Shown here one piece after another: positions 44,010-53,238 of a stretch of DNA of 64,000 nucleotides. The notes below the pieces were generated by a model that was not told the DNA's origin, made no database searches, and worked only from the letters and a program-made list of their open reading frames with translations. Position numbers and translations under genes: made by a program. Origin of the DNA: Pseudanabaena sp. Salubria-1 (GTDB lineage Bacteria; Cyanobacteriota; Cyanobacteriia; Pseudanabaenales; Pseudanabaenaceae); NCBI GenBank assembly GCA_023336205.1, contig JALQCR010000023.1, forward strand, positions 43,244 through 107,243. The letters run 5' to 3'. How positions within the stretch are numbered: the stretch's first letter is position 1; every line of letters begins with the position of its first letter.

Positions 44010-44576
44010 ATGGTTAGCATAGCGATCGCTGAAAAAGCAGAAGAAATAGCCATCCCCCAACCTATTTCCCTTGACGAATGGGCAAACAATCCACCATCAG
44101 GCGGGATCGAATGGGTCAATGGAAATTTAATCGAAAAGACAGGTATGACTTTACAACATGGTCGGGTGCAAAGTAGGGTTGCGAGGCATTGGGGCAACCA
44201 TATCGAAAGCTCTGGTATTGGTGGTGAAGTATATACAGAAGTTCCTTGTCGAACCTTAGAACAAGGGCGCAGACCTGATGTTGCTTACCTTACCGCTGAG
44301 TTACTTACCCAATATGGTGATTTGTCAACCTTACCCCAAAGTTTTCCGTTAATTGCTGAAGTGATCTCGCCAACTGATGTTGCTAATGAAGTATTTGCAA
44401 AAGCTAGTGAATATTTAAGGTCTGGATGCCAAGAAGTTTGGTTAATTTTCACTGAAGAGCGTTTGATTGTGGTGTTGACTCAAGACTCTCGCAAAATCTA
44501 TGTTGCAGATGAAGCGATCTCATCTACAGTGCTTGAAGGCTTTGTCATGTCTGTGAATAATTTGCTGGGTGTTTAG
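44010..44576 (+). CDS. Uma2-family (DUF820) putative endonuclease
   Basis: This 188-aa protein is of the Uma2 family, with SLDEWANNPPSGGIEWVNGN, VPCRTLEQGRRPDVAYLTAE (fold acidic residues), FPLIAEVISPTDVANEV and a C-terminal strand pair. It has no coiled-coil tail, unlike the family member at 4116. ATG 44010 has the only good context. The function of Uma2 proteins is undetermined. A truncated ParD-like reading frame begins at its stop codon. Confidence 0.85.
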   Translation: MVSIAIAEKAEEIAIPQPISLDEWANNPPSGGIEWVNGNLIEKTGMTLQHGRVQSRVARHWGNHIESSGIGGEVYTEVPCRTLEQGRRPDVAYLTAELLTQYGDLSTLPQSFPLIAEVISPTDVANEVFAKASEYLRSGCQEVWLIFTEERLIVVLTQDSRKIYVADEAISSTVLEGFVMSVNNLLGV

Positions 44577-44723
44577 ATTCAATCGGGAACTTATAATACT
44601 GTGGCGGATTATTTTCTGGCGTTGCTGAACCAAGATCGTCAGAGGAAGGATGCTCAAGCGAAACTAGCAAGTTTGTTGCAAGAGATTTTGAACTCAGAAG
44701 CGGAACTAGTAACTTCAGCGTAA
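44577..44723 (+). pseudogene. Remnant resembling a ParD-type antitoxin C-terminus
   Basis: Forty-eight codons directly after the Uma2 stop read IQSGTYNTVADYFLALLNQD and continue with a Lys/Glu/Leu-rich helix to TAA 44721. The VKSGRY-N-x-SEYVReAL pattern of ParD antitoxins is recognisable. There is no start codon, and the ribbon-helix-helix N-terminus is missing. It is likely a decayed antitoxin whose partner toxin is gone. Confidence 0.5.
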
Positions 44724-44735
44724 TCGTTACTGTTC

Positions 44736-44993
44736 TTATTCTCCATAGTGAGTTTTGGCTCGAATGATCAATATTGATTGGTCTTCTTCATAAATCTCGT
44801 AAAGAATACGATCTTTGAGGTTAAGACGATAGGATCGCAAACCATCTAGTTCGCCTTTCAGTACTTTGCCTAGGTAAGGATTAGGTGTGAGTATGTTAAG
44901 CAAAATTTCTTGGAGTTTGACTTTTTGCTTAGATGTGAGTTCCCCTATATCTTTTTGAGCTTGTTTAGAAAAAATGACTCTGTAGACTTTCAT
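44736..44993 (-). CDS. RelE/ParE-superfamily toxin (Txe/YoeB-like)
   Basis: This 85-aa protein starts MKVYRVIFSKQAQKDIGEL, with central KVLKGELDGLRSYRLNLKDR and the end IIRAKTHYGE. The C-terminal His-Tyr is typical of Txe/YoeB mRNA-cleaving toxins. It overlaps the upstream antitoxin by 4 nt (ATGA). The start at 44993 is chosen for that coupling and for family length. It cleaves mRNA at the ribosome in characterised relatives. Confidence 0.88.
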   Translation of the reverse strand: MKVYRVIFSKQAQKDIGELTSKQKVKLQEILLNILTPNPYLGKVLKGELDGLRSYRLNLKDRILYEIYEEDQSILIIRAKTHYGE

Positions 44994-45241
44994 CCAAAGA
45001 CTTGCTCCATAGAGAGTGCTTCTCCTGCTTGATATTCTTGGCGGGCAGATGCAACTTGTTTTAGCAGATTGGGTACTCGCATTAATTCCGCAGTTTCCAT
45101 CAGCGATTCCCATTCTTCTTGAGTAATCAGGATATAACTGCGGTTTTCGCGCACGATCGCTACGCCTTCTGGTTCTTGACCTGCGCGATCGCATAGTTCA
45201 TCAAGGTTTGCTTTGGCGTAATTTAGTGTGACTTGATACAT
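44990..45241 (-). CDS. Phd/YefM-family antitoxin
   Basis: This 83-aa protein starts MYQVTLNYAKANLDELCDRA and continues VAIVRENRSYILITQEEWESL, the Phd/YefM fold that binds operator DNA. The acidic C-terminal helix neutralises the partner toxin. It is first in a two-gene operon, coupled by ATGA to the RelE/YoeB-like toxin, the standard order. It is likely autoregulated, but no operator was identified. Confidence 0.9.
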   Translation of the reverse strand: MYQVTLNYAKANLDELCDRAGQEPEGVAIVRENRSYILITQEEWESLMETAELMRVPNLLKQVASARQEYQAGEALSMEQVFG

Positions 45242-45314
45242 ATATTTTTAGCCTAATCCTATGTCCTAAGATAACATCAACCAATAAAACCCAAAAAATC
45301 CACATTTTTTTCTT

Positions 45315-47567
45315 TTACCCTTTTCCTTTTTCCTTGATCACCTGAAGCCCAGCTAGTGCATTTTGAGTTGTAGGATGTTCAGCACCAAGTTTTTGTTCGT
45401 AAATCTGGATAGCACGTTGGATGGATTTTAGGGCTTCGGGATGACGTTGGGTATTGTGATAGAGGACAGCCAATTTGAATAGACTGGAGGCGACATCGGG
45501 ATGGTCTGCTCCTAGTTGACGTTCCCTAATTTCGAGCGATCGCAGATACAGAGGTTCGGCTTCGCTGTACTTTCCTTGCGATTTGTAAAGTCCTGCGAGA
45601 TTGTTGAGAACTGTTGCGACATCAGGATGATCTTCTCCATAAATGCGTTTATCGATTTCGAGTGATCGCAGATAGAGAGGTTCGGCTTCGCTGTACTTCC
45701 CTCGCGATTCGTAAAGTTGTGCGAGATTGTTGATACTGGAGGCGACTTCGGGATGATATTCTCCATAGATGTGTTTATAGATTTCGAGCGATCGCACAAA
45801 GAGAGGTTCGGCTTCGCTGTACCTCCCTTGCGCTCGATAAATTTGTGCGAGACCGTTGAGACTTTGAGCGACATCGGGATGGTCTGCTCCTAGTTGGCGT
45901 TCCTTGATTTCGAGCGATCGCCGATAGAAAGGCTCGGCTTCGCTGTACTTCCCTAGCGATTCGTAAAGTTCTGCGAGATTGTTGAGGATTATATGTACAT
46001 GGGGAGGGGCTATGCCCTGTTCTTCTATGATTTCAAACAATCGAATGCTGAGAGATTCTGCTTCGCAATAAATCCCTTGCGAACGGTAAAATTCTGTGAG
46101 ATTGTAAAGGCTTATGGTAAAAGAGGGACAGAAAATATAAATTGTGTAGGATTCATCGGATTTTAATTTCTGCCCTCTAATTTCGATTGCTCGCAGATAG
46201 AGGAGTTCGGCTTCGCTAAACTTTCCCTGAGATTTATAAAGGGCGGCAAGATTGTTGAGACTCCAGACGACTGGGTCAGAATGTATTTCTAGGTATCGTT
46301 CCCTGATTTCAAGCGATCGCAGATAGAGCGGTTCGGCTTCGCTGTACTTCCCTTGTGATCGGTAAAATTCTGCGAGATTATTCAGTCCGTTAGCGATTCC
46401 GTGATGCATTGCTTGTAGTTGCTTCTCTCTAATTTCGAGCGATCGCAGATAGAGCGGTTCGGCTTCACTATACTTCCCTTGCACTAGGTAAATTCCTGCA
46501 AGAGTATTGAGGATTCGAGAAACAAATTCATGATCTGCACCATAAAATCTTTCCCAGATTTCGAGCGATCGCAAATAGAGAGGTTCGGCATTGCTGTACT
46601 TCCCTTGAGAATAGTAAATTAATGCGAGATTATTGAGTCTTTCGACAATTGTGTGTGGGTATGCGTCTATTCGCTGTTCAGCGATTTCGAGCAATCGCAG
46701 ATAAAGAGGCTCAGCTTCACGGTATTTACCTTGCGCTCGATAAAGTTGTGCGAGCTTGTTGAGACTGGAGACGATAATGGGATAGTGTGTTCCTATTTGC
46801 CGTTCAAAAAGTTCCAAGTCTTTTTGATAAAGTCTTTCAGTTTTAGAATGCCAAGATGAATTTACATTCAATAGTTTTTGATGGGCTTTTTCGATATCGC
46901 GAATAAGATTATCAAGAAGAGGTGATTCAGGATCTTGAGCTAGCAAATCATCCTGTTTTTTTGCAGTTCAATAGGAATGACAAATGGAGGTCGTTTGGGT
47001 TGCAGTTCAACAGGAAGGAGAACTGGAGGTCGTTTGGGTTGCAGTTTATGCGGAGTCACGGGCAAAATTATCGGCTGGGAGAAATCAAATACACCATTCC
47101 GCCAACTCCAAAAATCGGGAGCTTGTTTTGCTAGAGAATTAGCGATCTCTGGAGTTAGCCAGATCAAAATAGAAAACGTAAATTCTTGCCATGATTTCAA
47201 AGTCCCTTGCAAAGAGGAACAGAATTGTTCTTCAGTGGATTTTGTCTCATCCAAGCGAATATTTGATAGTGAATCTGCCCCCATCACTGTAACTAAACAC
47301 AGGTGCATTTAATGAATTTAGCCCTGATTCTCTCTCTACTAAATCTAGCAAGCACTTACTCAGACTAGTTTGCTGACTCGTGACATTGACGCGATGACAA
47401 CTTACACCATTAGCACTCAATTCCGTCTCATAGTTAAAGATTATTTCATTACGAGAATTCTGATTGTCACAGATAGCTACTAACAAGTTTAATTTCCCAT
47501 GACTAGCTTGTACCGACTTGTTCAACTGTCTCAAATCATTTTGGCTCTGACTATTTTGATCTTCCAT
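45315..47567 (-). pseudogene. Kinesin-light-chain-like TPR protein with two frameshifts
   Basis: The main frame (46946-45315) carries about eleven 42-residue tetratricopeptide repeats of the form LNNLAxLYxxQGKYSEAEPLYLRSLEI. Upstream, two other frames continue the same protein: 47308-46940 with TFSILIWLTPEIANSLA and APDFWSWRNGVFDF, and 47567-47247 with the N-terminus MEDQNSQSQNDLRQLN. The first shift is one extra T in GTGTTTAGTTAC near 47296. The second is one missing A in the A7 run near 46960. Restored, it is a ~750-aa NTPase-like plus Pro-rich linker plus TPR scaffold. Both shifts are in homopolymers, so either decay or read errors are possible. Confidence 0.85.
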
Positions 47568-47787
47568 GACAAATATCGCTTTATTGAGTAGTTTTTTGTT
47601 TGAAAAAATCTATCGATATCGTATATATTACATAAGTGTAAAGAGCACCTTGCATAAACCTTGGAGCCTATCGCCCCGAACCACAAAGTTCGGCGATGAG
47701 CACATTGAAAAAGCTCTAAAGCCAAGCATTACTGATCAACTGAATCCAAGCTAAAGTATAAGTGGCAACGTTCTTTAGTTGGTTTCT

Positions 47788-49584
47788 GTGCAAGAAGATT
47801 TTCGGTTAATTGTTGATTTAGTAACTGTTCTTGCAGCTGCTTCCTTTGGCGGATTATTAGCGGCGGCGCTGCGATTACCAGTTTTGTTGGGTTACATCTT
47901 TGGCGGCATCGTCGTTGGTCCCACAGGTTTAGGGCTGATCAAAGAATTGATACAGGTAGAAACCCTCGCTCAGTTTGGGGTTGCTTTTTTGCTGTTTGCC
48001 CTCGGCGTTGAGTTTTCCCTCAAGCAATTAAATAAAGTTAGAGCGATCGCCCTTGGCGGTGGCACTTTACAAGTCTTGCTAACGATCGCCCTTACCACAG
48101 CTGTATCAGTATTTGTAGGATGGGTCGAGACACCAACTCAAGGAATCTTCTTAGGCGGGATCTTGTCGCTATCGTCAACGGCGGTGGTACTGCGAAGCTT
48201 GATGGAAACCAATGCCACAGAGTCCGCACAGGGACAAGTTACGCTGGGGATGTTGATCATCCAAGATCTTGCCCTAGGATTGATGTTGGCGGTGTTGCCT
48301 GCGCTAGATCATCCTGAGTCAGTGGGCATCGAAGTGATCAAAGCATTGTCAGTGACTGCTTTATTCGCTGGTGGCGCGATCGCAGCAGGGATTTGGGTGA
48401 TTCCGCCGTTTTTGCGATGGGTAGCGAGTACCGAGAGCCGCGAATTATTTTTGCTAAGTGTGATTGTGTTGTGCTTAGGGATTGCGCTGCTCACCGAGTC
48501 TTTAGGCTTGTCGATTGAAATGGGCGCATTCGTTGCAGGTTTGATGATTTCCGAGGTGGAATACGCCGATCAAGCGCTCACCTATGTCGAACCCTTGCGG
48601 GACGTGTTTGCCACTTTGTTTTTTGCCGCGATCGGGATGCTCATCGATCCTGTATTTCTGATTCAGAATTGGGAATTAATTCTCAGTCTGGTCGCGATCG
48701 TGATGATCGGTAAATTTTTAATCGTTGTGCCTTTAGTCAGTATTTTTCGATATCCCTTGCGCGTTGCTATTTTTGCGGGACTAGGCTTAGCCCAGATTGG
48801 AGAATTTTCGTTTGTACTCGCTAGTGAAGGACAGAAGCTAGGTTTGGTTTCGCGTCGAGTGTACTTACTGATTTTGGGGACAACTGCGGTAACGCTGGTG
48901 ATTACACCATTCTTGCTGAAGGCGACACCACAGATTTTAGAATTACTCGAAAAAGTACCATTCCTGAAAGCATGGATGAACAAGCTCGATATGCCCCAAG
49001 AGCTTTCCGCCAATGCCGAACTTAAAGAGCACGTAGTGGTCTGCGGTTATGGTCGGATTGGGCAGGGGATTGTTACTTTGTTGCAGTCCAAGGGATATCC
49101 TGTGCTGGTAATTGAGGATGCCGAGTCTAAGATAGAAATTCTGCGATCGCAAAATATCCCATATTTATATGGCAATTGCTCCAGCCCTTTTGTGCTTGAA
49201 AAAGCGGAAATAGCCCATGCGCGATCGATGTTAATCGCTATCTCTGACCCGATCGCCACTAGATTGGCAGTGCAGAGAGCAATATCAATTTCTCCAGTAA
49301 TTGATATTGTCGTCAGAGCGGAAAAAGATGCTGATATCGATACGCTATACCAACTTGGAGCTAAGGAAGTTGTACATCCTACCTTTGAGGCAAGCTTGGA
49401 GCTAACTACACATTTACTGCTATGTCTGGGCGAAAGCACTCAAGATATTCAGGCAGAAATTATCGCTGTGCGAAGTAGCCGTTATGCTAATTTTCGCCCT
49501 GAAATTGCCTGTGTATTGCCTGTGATTGTGCCGTTGTTGCCACCTACCACCAATCTTGTTGAGATTGATGGCAATGCTTCTTGA
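47788..49584 (+). CDS. Kef-type (CPA2) monovalent cation:proton antiporter with TrkA-N domain
   Basis: This ~598-aa protein has about twelve transmembrane helices (to ~385) of the CPA2 exchanger fold, including GGIVVGPTGLGLI, LLFALGVEFSLKQL and MGAFVAGLMISEVEY. A cytoplasmic RCK/TrkA-N Rossmann domain with VVCGYGRIGQGIV (~415) binds nucleotide, followed by a TrkA-C-like tail. It exchanges K+ or Na+ for H+ across the plasma membrane. GTG 47788 is preferred; a TTG at 47779 is also possible. It is divergent from the TPR gene. Confidence 0.9.
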   Translation: MQEDFRLIVDLVTVLAAASFGGLLAAALRLPVLLGYIFGGIVVGPTGLGLIKELIQVETLAQFGVAFLLFALGVEFSLKQLNKVRAIALGGGTLQVLLTIALTTAVSVFVGWVETPTQGIFLGGILSLSSTAVVLRSLMETNATESAQGQVTLGMLIIQDLALGLMLAVLPALDHPESVGIEVIKALSVTALFAGGAIAAGIWVIPPFLRWVASTESRELFLLSVIVLCLGIALLTESLGLSIEMGAFVAGLMISEVEYADQALTYVEPLRDVFATLFFAAIGMLIDPVFLIQNWELILSLVAIVMIGKFLIVVPLVSIFRYPLRVAIFAGLGLAQIGEFSFVLASEGQKLGLVSRRVYLLILGTTAVTLVITPFLLKATPQILELLEKVPFLKAWMNKLDMPQELSANAELKEHVVVCGYGRIGQGIVTLLQSKGYPVLVIEDAESKIEILRSQNIPYLYGNCSSPFVLEKAEIAHARSMLIAISDPIATRLAVQRAISISPVIDIVVRAEKDADIDTLYQLGAKEVVHPTFEASLELTTHLLLCLGESTQDIQAEIIAVRSSRYANFRPEIACVLPVIVPLLPPTTNLVEIDGNAS

Positions 49585-49618
49585 ACTAACAGCTAAAAAA
49601 CACAAATAAAGAAATGCT

Positions 49619-50068
49619 ATGAACACAGGACTATACGAGACAGATTTTTATGGCTGGACATTGGAGCAGTCCAAGCTTCTGTCCTTAGGACATTTAGATA
49701 GCTTGGATTTGTTGAATTTGGTTGAGGAAATAGTGGCTTTGGGTAAGCAAAAGCAGCAAGAATTATCGAATCGATTGGGTGTATTGATTGGACATCTTCT
49801 GAAATGGCAGTATCAACCCACAAAGCGATCTCGCAGTTGGCAGGTCACAATTCAGTTGCAAAGAGAAGAAATTCTAGACCTGTTAGCGGATAACCCTAGC
49901 TTAAAATCTTACTTAGAAAAAGCCCTGCTTAAGGGATATCGCTTAGGATTAGCGCTAATTTTAGCGGAAACCCCAATCAAGAAAAGTATCTTGCCCAATG
50001 AATGTCCTTATAGCCTTGAGCAGTTGCTTGACTTGAGTTTTCCTGATGATATTGGTGTGGAATTTTGA
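49619..50068 (+). CDS. DUF29 family protein
   Basis: This 149-aa protein fits DUF29, a family largely confined to cyanobacteria and some proteobacteria. The diagnostic pieces are YETDFYGWTLEQSKLL, LDLLNLVEEIVALGKQKQQEL, HLLKWQYQPTKRSRSW and NECPYSLEQLLDLSF. No catalytic motif is known and the role is undetermined. Its TGA overlaps the ATG of the SLH lipoprotein gene (TGATG), so the two are probably co-translated. Confidence 0.9.
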   Translation: MNTGLYETDFYGWTLEQSKLLSLGHLDSLDLLNLVEEIVALGKQKQQELSNRLGVLIGHLLKWQYQPTKRSRSWQVTIQLQREEILDLLADNPSLKSYLEKALLKGYRLGLALILAETPIKKSILPNECPYSLEQLLDLSFPDDIGVEF

Positions 50069-51108
50069 TGAAGTTCAAATCTCAGTTAATTGCTAAAACT
50101 TTCAATTTTTTGCTGCTCGGTCTTACCACTTATTTCCTCACGGCTTGCCAAGGTTCAAACATTGGCAGTTCATTGGAAAATGCGATCGCTCCCGCTAGTC
50201 CATCTTCTTCTGATGCGATCGCAGAAAAGCCCAATCAACCGACCCCACTTGCCACAACTCCTATCAGCTCAAGCCCAGTTTCAAACCCTGAACCCAAACC
50301 AACTAATTCTCCTACTAGTTCCGTTAATTCTGTTAATAGCGATCGCTTATCTACTCAAATGAAAGCGATCGCTCTACAGTCCTTGCCAAAGGAATCGCCC
50401 GCAGAGAAAAAATCACTCAAAGAACTTTTCTCTATAAACTTTACGAATTCTCAGCCTCAATCTAGTGAATTTAGCGATCTAGAAACAGCACCTGCTCCTC
50501 TCAAAGCTTGGATTAAGGACTTAAACAGATTAGGAACGATCACACCAAAAATAGGGCAAGAGTTTAGACCAAATATATTAGTTGCACGTCGCGAATATGC
50601 GCGATGGCTAGTAGAAACCAACAATCGACTTTATAAAAATCAACCTAGCCGCCAAATTCGACTTGCACAACCAACCGATAGCGTCAGCTTCCCTGATATT
50701 CCCCAAAGCCATCCTGATTTTGCACTTATTCAAGGTTTGGCTAATGCAGGACTAATCGGCGGCACAGGCGATCCCTTTCGTCCCAATGATCCTCTATTGC
50801 GCGAAGAACTTGTGCAGTGGAAGATTCCGCTTGATCTCAGACAACCTTTGCCCACTGCCACAGTAGAGACTGTGAGTCAATCATGGGGATTTAAAGATAG
50901 CGATCGCATTAGTGAAAAAGCTCTAAGTGCAATCTTTGCTGATGCTCAACTGCGCGATATTTCTAACATTCGTCGCAGCTTTGGATTTACGACATTATTG
51001 CAACCTCAAAAGCCTGTCACCCGTGCCGAGGCAGCCGCTTCGCTTTGGTATTTTGGCACTGCGGTAGATGGCACATCGGTTAGCAAGGTTTTAGAAACTG
51101 AGCGATAA
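50068..51108 (+). CDS. Lipoprotein with S-layer homology (SLH) domain
   Basis: This 346-aa protein begins with a lipoprotein signal, MKFKSQLIAKTFNFLLLG..., ending in lipobox LTAC. The mature protein should be lipidated and exported. A ~90-residue Ser/Pro/Asn-rich linker follows. From ~150 an SLH-like region includes FRPNILVARREYARWLVETN, FPDIPQSHPDFALIQGLANA, FRPNDPLLREELVQW and KPVTRAEAAASLWYFG. SLH domains bind pyruvylated wall polysaccharide or form envelope scaffolds. ATG 50068 is chosen over the TTG just upstream because of TGATG coupling with DUF29. Confidence 0.87.
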   Translation: MKFKSQLIAKTFNFLLLGLTTYFLTACQGSNIGSSLENAIAPASPSSSDAIAEKPNQPTPLATTPISSSPVSNPEPKPTNSPTSSVNSVNSDRLSTQMKAIALQSLPKESPAEKKSLKELFSINFTNSQPQSSEFSDLETAPAPLKAWIKDLNRLGTITPKIGQEFRPNILVARREYARWLVETNNRLYKNQPSRQIRLAQPTDSVSFPDIPQSHPDFALIQGLANAGLIGGTGDPFRPNDPLLREELVQWKIPLDLRQPLPTATVETVSQSWGFKDSDRISEKALSAIFADAQLRDISNIRRSFGFTTLLQPQKPVTRAEAAASLWYFGTAVDGTSVSKVLETER

Positions 51109-51156
51109 TCAACGTTGCGATCTAATCAATTGGTCAATAAACAGGAGAAAAAAGCT

Positions 51157-51780
51157 ATGGTTCAAACTCTACAAGCTTCAAGGCTCAGCTTATATGATGT
51201 CAAAAGCAAGTTTCACTTACAGCAAAATAGAAACGATACTTTTTTTATTGATTTATTAGGTTCGGCTCCTGAGCTTAGTGAATTTGAGAAACAACAATTG
51301 GATCGCGTGAGGCAACAATACCTTTATCTTGCCGATCGCCCACTGCTAGAAGTAACTGTCAAGATGGTTACTTTGTCGCCATTACTATCCCTAGCAGGTT
51401 TTTATGATCCACCTTTTTATACAACTTTAGAAGAGTCTATAGAGTTAGTATCTCAGGACGGGGCAGAAGTGGTGCGGGGGCAGATAGATATCTTAGTTTT
51501 ACAACAGGCAATCTGGGTATTGGTGATCGAAGCCAAAAGCATTCAATATGACGTGATGGTTGCGCTGCCGCAAGCTTTGTCTTATATGATTGCTAGTCCT
51601 AACCACACTCAACCAAGATTTGGACTAATCACCAATGGACGAGAGTTTCGCTTTATTAAACTAGATTCTGAAACTGAACCAACTTATACATTATCCAAAG
51701 TTTTTTCATTGTCAGAATCGGAAAACCACTTATATGTAGTGCTCCAAATTTTAAAATTTCTCGGTCAGCTAGTTAAGTAG
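51157..51780 (+). CDS. PD-(D/E)XK-type protein resembling the HsdR N-terminal nuclease domain
   Basis: This 207-aa protein contains RGQIDILVLQQAIWVLVIEAKS, an Asp followed by Glu-x-Lys on adjacent strands. That is the active-site layout of PD-(D/E)XK nucleases, as in the N-terminal domain of type I restriction subunits. It has no helicase domain and no methylase partner nearby, so it is a stand-alone member of a family common in cyanobacteria rather than a restriction enzyme. ATG 51157 follows CAGGAG; earlier in-frame starts lack this. Function is unknown. Confidence 0.8.
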   Translation: MVQTLQASRLSLYDVKSKFHLQQNRNDTFFIDLLGSAPELSEFEKQQLDRVRQQYLYLADRPLLEVTVKMVTLSPLLSLAGFYDPPFYTTLEESIELVSQDGAEVVRGQIDILVLQQAIWVLVIEAKSIQYDVMVALPQALSYMIASPNHTQPRFGLITNGREFRFIKLDSETEPTYTLSKVFSLSESENHLYVVLQILKFLGQLVK

Positions 51781-51814
51781 AAATGAAAAACGCCGCAAAG
51801 CGCTGTTTTCATTT
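51781..51814 (+). terminator. Hairpin after the nuclease-like gene
   Basis: AAATGAAAA (51781-51789) pairs with 51806-51814, and CGC pairs with GCG inside around CGCAAA. It begins immediately after the stop. Confidence 0.6.
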
Positions 51815-51880
51815 TGCAATTTTGGATATAGAGACGCTAGAATATTAGTAATTGTTATTGTTGAGAAAAATTAATACATC

Positions 51881-52105
51881 ATGTCGCAGTATCAACGTAT
51901 CGAGTACTTAATAGGGAAAGATGGAAAAATCGTTGAACGAGCGATTGATATCGCTGGTAGTGAATGCGTGGCAATCACTGCCGAAATTGAGTCGAATTTA
52001 GGGAAAGTCGAAACTCGCCAATTATTACCTAATTATTACGAGACATCTGAGCAAAATCTTGACTGTAATGAGATGGAGCAAGTTCAGTTCGATCAATCAA
52101 CCTAA
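51881..52105 (+). CDS. DUF2997 family protein
   Basis: This 74-aa protein has the DUF2997 pattern: a strand IEYLIGKDGKIVERAIDIAG, then ECVAITAEIESNLGKV. The family is small and cyanobacterial, and often encoded near a DUF1257 (Ycf35-like) gene and an AAA ATPase. Neither is present here. ATG 51881 is the only suitable start. No function is established. Confidence 0.8.
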   Translation: MSQYQRIEYLIGKDGKIVERAIDIAGSECVAITAEIESNLGKVETRQLLPNYYETSEQNLDCNEMEQVQFDQST

Positions 52106-52216
52106 ATTTTTGTAGATATGTTTGCTGTTTGGGTCGTATTAACGAACCCAATATTCTCTTAGACTTATTTCATTTACTGGCTGTTTTAGCATTGCTATCT
52201 TTTTTGATAAGTAGCT

Positions 52217-52300
52217 AACACAATTAAATTCAACCCTTATAAATCTGCACCGCCCGCTGCGCGGGCGGTGCAGATTTGAGCTCCGTTTTTTAATTGTGTT
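52217..52300. repeat. 84-bp palindromic unit with outer inverted repeats
   Basis: AACACAATTAAA (52217-52228) pairs with 52289-52300. Inside, 52241-52257 pairs perfectly with 52261-52277 around TGC. A hairpin within outer repeats suggests a MITE-like unit. The rest of the 365-bp region 52106-52470 has no gene. Confidence 0.75.
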
Positions 52301-52470
52301 GATGTACTTAGCAATAATTTAAGCAATTATTAGGTAAATATGATTTGCTTGCGAGTGGGCTAAGTTTGAGAACTTGTTTCGATAAAAGTTAAGATGCTTG
52401 CCCTTATCTGGGTAAAATTGTGATTAAGAAATTAAGAATTGTTAAAGATTTGCTTATGTAGAGATATGCC

Positions 52471-53169
52471 ATGGTAACTCAAACTCCATTATTGATATCA
52501 GAATCGAGTGCAACCAGCAGGCTCCGAAATATTTTCGCGTCCGTCGATGCTGTGAGTTGTCCGCATAGGCTAAATTTCCATTTGCATACGGTTTATTCTG
52601 ACGGCAAAATGCAGCCTGTGGATTTGATCCAACAGGCGATCTCCTTACGTTTATCAGATCTCGCAATTACCGATCACCATGCGATCGCAGGCTATTACAT
52701 AGCTAAGCAGTATCTTGAGCAATCAATTAGCCAATCTAATGATCCCCACTCTCTGCCAACTCTATGGTCGGGGATCGAAGTTAATGCCAGTTTGATTTTT
52801 ACTGAAGTGCATATTCTTGGTTATGGATTTGATCCCCAACATGAGGCGATGCATCCTTATTTGCAAGGTAAAACTACAGCAGGGCTGGATTATCAAGCAA
52901 TTAGTGTGATTAAGGCAATGCATTTGGCTGGGGGATTAGCAGTACTTGCTCATCCTGCCCGATATAGGCGATCGCCTGAAGACCTGATCCCCGCCGCCGC
53001 CGCTTTGGGGATTGATGGCATTGAAACTTACTATGGCTATGACAATAGCGATCCTTGGAAACCAAGTCCACGCCAAACGGAAGAAATTCGCCATCTTGCG
53101 GAGTCCTACGGGTTAATGCATACCTGTGGGACAGATTCCCACGGGTTTAAAATTAGTAAAAGACTCTAG
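52471..53169 (+). CDS. PHP-domain phosphoesterase
   Basis: This 232-aa protein has the metal-binding PHP motifs in order: NFHLHTVYSDG (~31-41), LAITDHHAIAG (~65-75), IEVNAS, LAVLAHPAR (~153-161) and TCGTDSHGF near the C-terminus. PHP proteins hydrolyse phosphoesters with two or three metals; members act on nucleotides, histidinol phosphate or DNA 3' ends. Length suggests a stand-alone phosphatase of the YciV/RNase AM type. It is followed by a hairpin and the co-directional oxidoreductase. Substrate is not known. Confidence 0.88.
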   Translation: MVTQTPLLISESSATSRLRNIFASVDAVSCPHRLNFHLHTVYSDGKMQPVDLIQQAISLRLSDLAITDHHAIAGYYIAKQYLEQSISQSNDPHSLPTLWSGIEVNASLIFTEVHILGYGFDPQHEAMHPYLQGKTTAGLDYQAISVIKAMHLAGGLAVLAHPARYRRSPEDLIPAAAALGIDGIETYYGYDNSDPWKPSPRQTEEIRHLAESYGLMHTCGTDSHGFKISKRL

Positions 53170-53183
53170 ATTCTCGATCAAAT

Positions 53184-53204
53184 AAACCTTGCATAGCGAG
53201 GTTT
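53184..53204 (+). terminator. Small hairpin after the PHP gene
   Basis: AAACCTTGC pairs with GCGAGGTTT (one T-G pair) around ATA and is followed by GTTTTA. Confidence 0.6.
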
Positions 53205-53238
53205 GTTTTACCAAATCAAATTGCTATTCAGATAAAAA

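Noticed and set aside
51157..51780. Restriction enzyme of a second type I system
   Set aside because: It has only the nuclease-like domain, with no helicase, methylase or specificity gene nearby.
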